From Catonella massiliensis (GTDB lineage: Bacteria; Bacillota; Clostridia; Lachnospirales; Lachnospiraceae): a stretch of 64,000 bases of DNA. The stretch is from the NCBI RefSeq assembly GCF_016651435.1, contig NZ_JAEPRJ010000001.1:1364001-1428000 (forward strand), read 5' to 3'. The translations under genes were made by a program, and so were the position numbers. The notes under the pieces are model-generated. The model made no database searches, was not told the DNA's origin, and was given only the letters and a program-made list of their open reading frames with translations. This document shows positions 61,268 to 64,000 of this stretch, one piece after another (position 1 is the stretch's first letter; each line of letters starts with the position of its first letter).

Positions 61268-62587
61268 TTAGAAGTTGTCAGTTTCAAATACAGTCTGCTC
61301 TGTAACAGGTGTCTGTAAAGTTTTAAGAGCTCTTCTAACCATTCTCTTACGAATCTTCTTGGAATCAACCTCACCCTGTGTAGGATCTCCAAGTGGATAA
61401 GGAATACCAACACCAGGAATGATTCTGTTAGCACCAATTGTAAGTGAAATAGGAACTACTGTAGCCATATGTACTACCGGAATACCATATCTCTCGATAC
61501 CTTTAACCATCGTTGCACCGCAACGTGTACAGGTGCCTCACGTGCTGACAAGAATAACAGCGTCTACGTGGTCATCAACAAGTATCTTACCAATCTCAGT
61601 TCCCATCTTTGCAGCAGAACCTGTAGCGGTACCTGTACCTGTTGTGGTAAAGAATGTATTGTAAAGCTCGCCAAACTCTCCGTCAGCTTCCAGCTCTCTA
61701 AGTACATCAAGAGGTACTACAAGGTTAGGATTCTCCATAACAAACTGTCTGTCGTATCCACCATGTATTGTTGTAAAATCCTTTGGTGAAAGTGACTGCA
61801 TTCCTTCGATTGAATATGCTCCATACTTGGTAGCATTTGAAGACTCAATGTGATCAGGGTTGCCCTGTGGAACCACACCACCGGATGTAACGATAGCAAT
61901 CTTAGCTTTCTTTATATCCTTAACAGGAGCTGCCGGATCAACTCTATCAAACTTAGGCATAGGAAGGTCTGTAGTAAACTCCTCGCCCTTCATCTTCTTA
62001 ACAAGCATCTTGATAGCTCTTGCAGAACCTCTTTCCTCTGCAAAGTAGTTAACACGGATACCTCTCTCGTGATAGCCTTCTTCAACAGGTCCTAAAATCT
62101 CTTCACCTGTAGCAAGCTTCTTGATAAGAGTAGCAAGATTACCGACAGACTTCTTCATTGTAGCTGCAGAATTACCTGTCTTAACTGTAATAATATCCTT
62201 ACGGAACATATCAACGCCAGGATTCTCCTCATAAGAAGCTGTAATAACCTTACATCCAAGTCTTTCTTCAACAGCCTTACAGATAGTACCACAGGCAACA
62301 CCGTAACGGCCTGCGTTAAATGATGGGCCTGCTACGAATACGTCAGGATTGTATTTCTTAACCATTTCAACTATTATATCAGTTGCTGTGTCAAGATTTT
62401 CTCCGAAATAGTTATCACCACAGATTACCGTAGCTACTATCTGATAGTCATCGCCAAGCTCAGCCTGAAGCGCCAAACCAGGTCCAATAACTTCTTCTCT
62501 TACTTCCGGCTTAAAGTCGGCTTTGTCTTCACCACCGATGCCGGCAAAGAACTGGTTTATATAATGTACAATTTTATACTTTGCCAT
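61268..62587 (-). CDS. grdB: glycine/sarcosine-type reductase component B, selenoprotein subunit (GrdB/GrdF-like)
   Basis: This 439-residue selenoprotein has an in-frame TGA at 61538-61540 that encodes selenocysteine at residue 350, in the context VSTUGTCTRCGATM. This is the diagnostic active-site motif of the family. Without recoding it would look like two genes (before 61538 and after 61510). Component B binds the amine substrate and forms a Se-carboxymethyl intermediate passed to GrdA. RGIRVNYF and LPMPKFDRV are closer to GrdB/GrdF than to betaine-type GrdH. The ATG at 62585-62587 lies seven bases after GGAGGG. A SECIS hairpin follows the TGA. No grdA lies between this gene and the grdE-type gene, so glycine versus sarcosine is unsettled. 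Confidence 0.92.
61511..61525 (-). promoter_or_regulatory. SECIS hairpin of the grdB-type gene
   Basis: CGTTGC and GCAACG form a 6-bp stem with a GGT loop on the minus strand. The loop begins 18 bases after the selenocysteine TGA, matching bacterial SECIS rules. Confidence 0.75.
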
Positions 62588-62611
62588 CTCATTTCCCTCC
62601 ATAATTATTAA

Positions 62612-63901
62612 TTAATAGCCTCTTGCTGCAAGCGTATTGAATCCGTTAGCAATTGTAGAAGCAATGATAATCTGAATCTCAGCCTCAAATGAGCCATCTG
62701 GGTTAACGCATCCAGCCCATCCACCAATCTGATTCTCGATATAATCCATAGTACCGATTATCTTGTCCATCTTAGGGAACTGTAATGTCATATTACCCTG
62801 TCCACAAGATGCAAGAGCATTTGCCTCATCGCAAACGTCTGCAAGAGACTGGCTCTTTCCGTCTTTTCCAGGGAATTCATCTGTTATAAGAACAACGTCT
62901 ACACCCTTTCTCTGAACCTTCTTACAGTTCATCATAAGGTCTGTGTCAGGGTTACCATAGCCTTCCTCTGTAATAAGAACACCGTCAAGTCCCATCCACT
63001 CAGCGAGCTTTGCTACCATATCAGAATGTCTTTCCTTATCAGCAAGGAATACGTTCTCATTGGTTAAGATAACGCCCATAAAGTTTATGTCTTTTCCGTG
63101 ATGCTTGAAGCAATCTTCAATAACAGGATTGTGGAAATGATGATATGTTGTAACCTTATCACAAGGAGCAACGCAGTTACCGGATACGATAGCACCGTCC
63201 ATAATCTCCTGTGGATACATATAGGTAGGAATGAACTGCTTAGCATCTACTCCGTAGTAATATGTGTCATGGAGAAGTCCCTGTGACTGAAGCATGTGAA
63301 CGTAACCAACCTTTGGAAGATCAGGATACATTGCAGCCTGCTCAAATATAGGCTTTGTCTCAAATGTCTCAAGTGTATCAGGCTCAACTTCTTTTCCTGC
63401 CTCCCCAAGATAAGCAGCAACCTTAAGACCTGCCATACGGCCCGCCTTCTCATATACGTGAGTCTCTAATCCTTCCTGAGGCTCGATTACTACACAAAGG
63501 TTAACTGTTTTTGAGAATGGGCAGTAATCAGCAGCAACGCCGCTCATATCGATTACACCTTCCTGGAAACCAACAATTCTTCCTACAGTAACCACACAGC
63601 AGCCATCAAGAGCATGGGTTCTTCCTTCACCAACTGTAGGACTAACTTTTCCGATAACACCAGGGAAGATGTTGCCGCCACCGCTTACTTTTACTCTTGG
63701 CTCAATTACATCCTTAACAGGAGTAATTCTTGTCTTCTCTCCCGGTCTTGCGATATCAAGCTTGCAGCCTTTGAGCTTATCGTCTTCAAGAACAAGCTTC
63801 TCTACTTCTTCTTTATTAACGTAGAGAACGTGATCTTTTACATAAGTCTTGTCTGCGAACTGGATATCATCGATTCTGATTTTTCCAAGTTCCAATTTCA
63901 T
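62612..63901 (-). CDS. grdE: glycine/sarcosine/betaine reductase component B, alpha/beta proprotein (GrdE/GrdG-like)
   Basis: This 429-residue proprotein is cut to give two subunits, one with an N-terminal pyruvoyl-type group that binds the substrate amine. The cleavage-region motif SGNCVAPCDKVTTYHHFHNP (near residue 240) is conserved. The N-terminus ELGKIRIDDIQF and the VKDVIEPRVKVSGGGNIFPG block are typical. The gene precedes the selenoprotein subunit by 24 bases. AGGAGG precedes the ATG. The upstream region to the window edge holds two related operator-like palindromes. Other complex genes (grdA, grdC, grdD, trxAB) are not in view. Confidence 0.92.
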   Translation of the reverse strand: MKLELGKIRIDDIQFADKTYVKDHVLYVNKEEVEKLVLEDDKLKGCKLDIARPGEKTRITPVKDVIEPRVKVSGGGNIFPGVIGKVSPTVGEGRTHALDGCCVVTVGRIVGFQEGVIDMSGVAADYCPFSKTVNLCVVIEPQEGLETHVYEKAGRMAGLKVAAYLGEAGKEVEPDTLETFETKPIFEQAAMYPDLPKVGYVHMLQSQGLLHDTYYYGVDAKQFIPTYMYPQEIMDGAIVSGNCVAPCDKVTTYHHFHNPVIEDCFKHHGKDINFMGVILTNENVFLADKERHSDMVAKLAEWMGLDGVLITEEGYGNPDTDLMMNCKKVQRKGVDVVLITDEFPGKDGKSQSLADVCDEANALASCGQGNMTLQFPKMDKIIGTMDYIENQIGGWAGCVNPDGSFEAEIQIIIASTIANGFNTLAARGY

Positions 63902-63929
63902 AGGTAAATCCCTCCTTATATAATTTTAG

Positions 63930-63998
63930 TAATCACGATAACTTATTTATAAAAATAAAAAATATTTGATTGATACAAATAATTTTTTATCGCGATAA
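63930..63998. promoter_or_regulatory. two operator-like palindromes upstream of the grdE-type gene
   Basis: TTATCGCGATAA (63987-63998) is a perfect 12-bp palindrome. A second site on the minus strand, TTATCGTGATTA (63930-63941), matches it at 10 of 12 positions. Their centres are 57 bases apart, on both sides of the probable promoter. I do not recognise the regulator. Confidence 0.4.
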
Positions 63999-64000
63999 CA

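Noticed and set aside
61268-61510. Separate 80-residue gene downstream of a truncated GrdB
   Set aside because: The TGA between the two frames is the known selenocysteine codon in the UGTCTRCGATM motif, so both frames are one protein.
1-64000. CRISPR array, prophage or intact insertion sequence
   Set aside because: No regularly spaced repeats, phage structural genes or complete transposase were found. Mobile DNA is limited to remnants and one miniature element.

Overview
The window is a stretch of an AT-rich Firmicutes chromosome, most likely an anaerobic member of the Lachnospiraceae or a close clostridial relative. Evidence for this is the AT-rich sequence, strong AGGAGG ribosome sites, the ireB-ruvX-DUF1292-fur-rnjA-trmR-trhP order, DUF5716/DUF5717/DUF5685 proteins that I know mainly from Lachnospiraceae, and a selenocysteine-containing glycine/sarcosine-type reductase. 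Almost every gene is on the minus strand.

Layout. 1-6440: 5' part of a phosphohexomutase gene, then the ireB-to-trhP block (tRNA wobble modification, RNase J, Fur regulator, Holliday junction resolvase). 6461-12371: an oppABCDF peptide importer with promoter and terminator. 12455-20934: YitT membrane protein, YnbB-like PLP lyase, MtaB, a divergent HPr-like protein, and a prmA-rsmE-iscS-thiI operon. 21008-28408: tRNA-Leu(CAA), then a ruvA-ruvB-zapA-U32-SEDS/PBP operon in which the last gene fuses an FtsW/RodA-like polymerase to a class B transpeptidase. 28656-35861: an accessory zone with a dehydrogenase, two group II intron remnants, a possible toxin/immunity fragment, an M24 peptidase with a GNAT enzyme, an orphan antitoxin-like gene with a palindromic operator, aroC, a broken conjugative-element gene, a chimeric XRE/thioredoxin pseudogene, and a CopZ-like 2Fe-2S protein that appears to carry an in-frame UGA read as selenocysteine. 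35862-42718: an uncharacterised four-gene operon (coiled-coil membrane protein, helical protein, actin/Hsp70-like DUF5716, giant DUF5717). 42743-47132: purA, a ROK sugar kinase, an ABC-F protein with an attenuator-like leader, and a 92-bp inverted-repeat element. 47256-52889: a six-gene operon (DUF5685, J-domain protein, membrane protein, leucine-rich protein, VWA protein, MoxR-type ATPase). 53049-58888: serS, mecA, lon, purC. 59204-64000: a membrane-anchored Mrr-like protein, a YkvI transporter and grdE/grdB-type reductase genes.

How the parts fit. The two uncharacterised operons together encode an Hsp70/actin-like ATPase, a J protein, a MoxR-type ATPase with a VWA partner, and large scaffold-like proteins. 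They look like one undescribed chaperone or envelope-associated machine split over two nearby loci. The reductase genes show that the cell decodes UGA as selenocysteine: the grdB-type gene has UGA followed by a 6-bp stem with a GGT loop. The CopZ-like gene has the same layout at its N-terminus, directly after a cysteine codon, and its only good ribosome site lies upstream of the UGA. That is the most interesting single observation here.

All calls are made by eye from the sequence. No database search, folding program or alignment was run.
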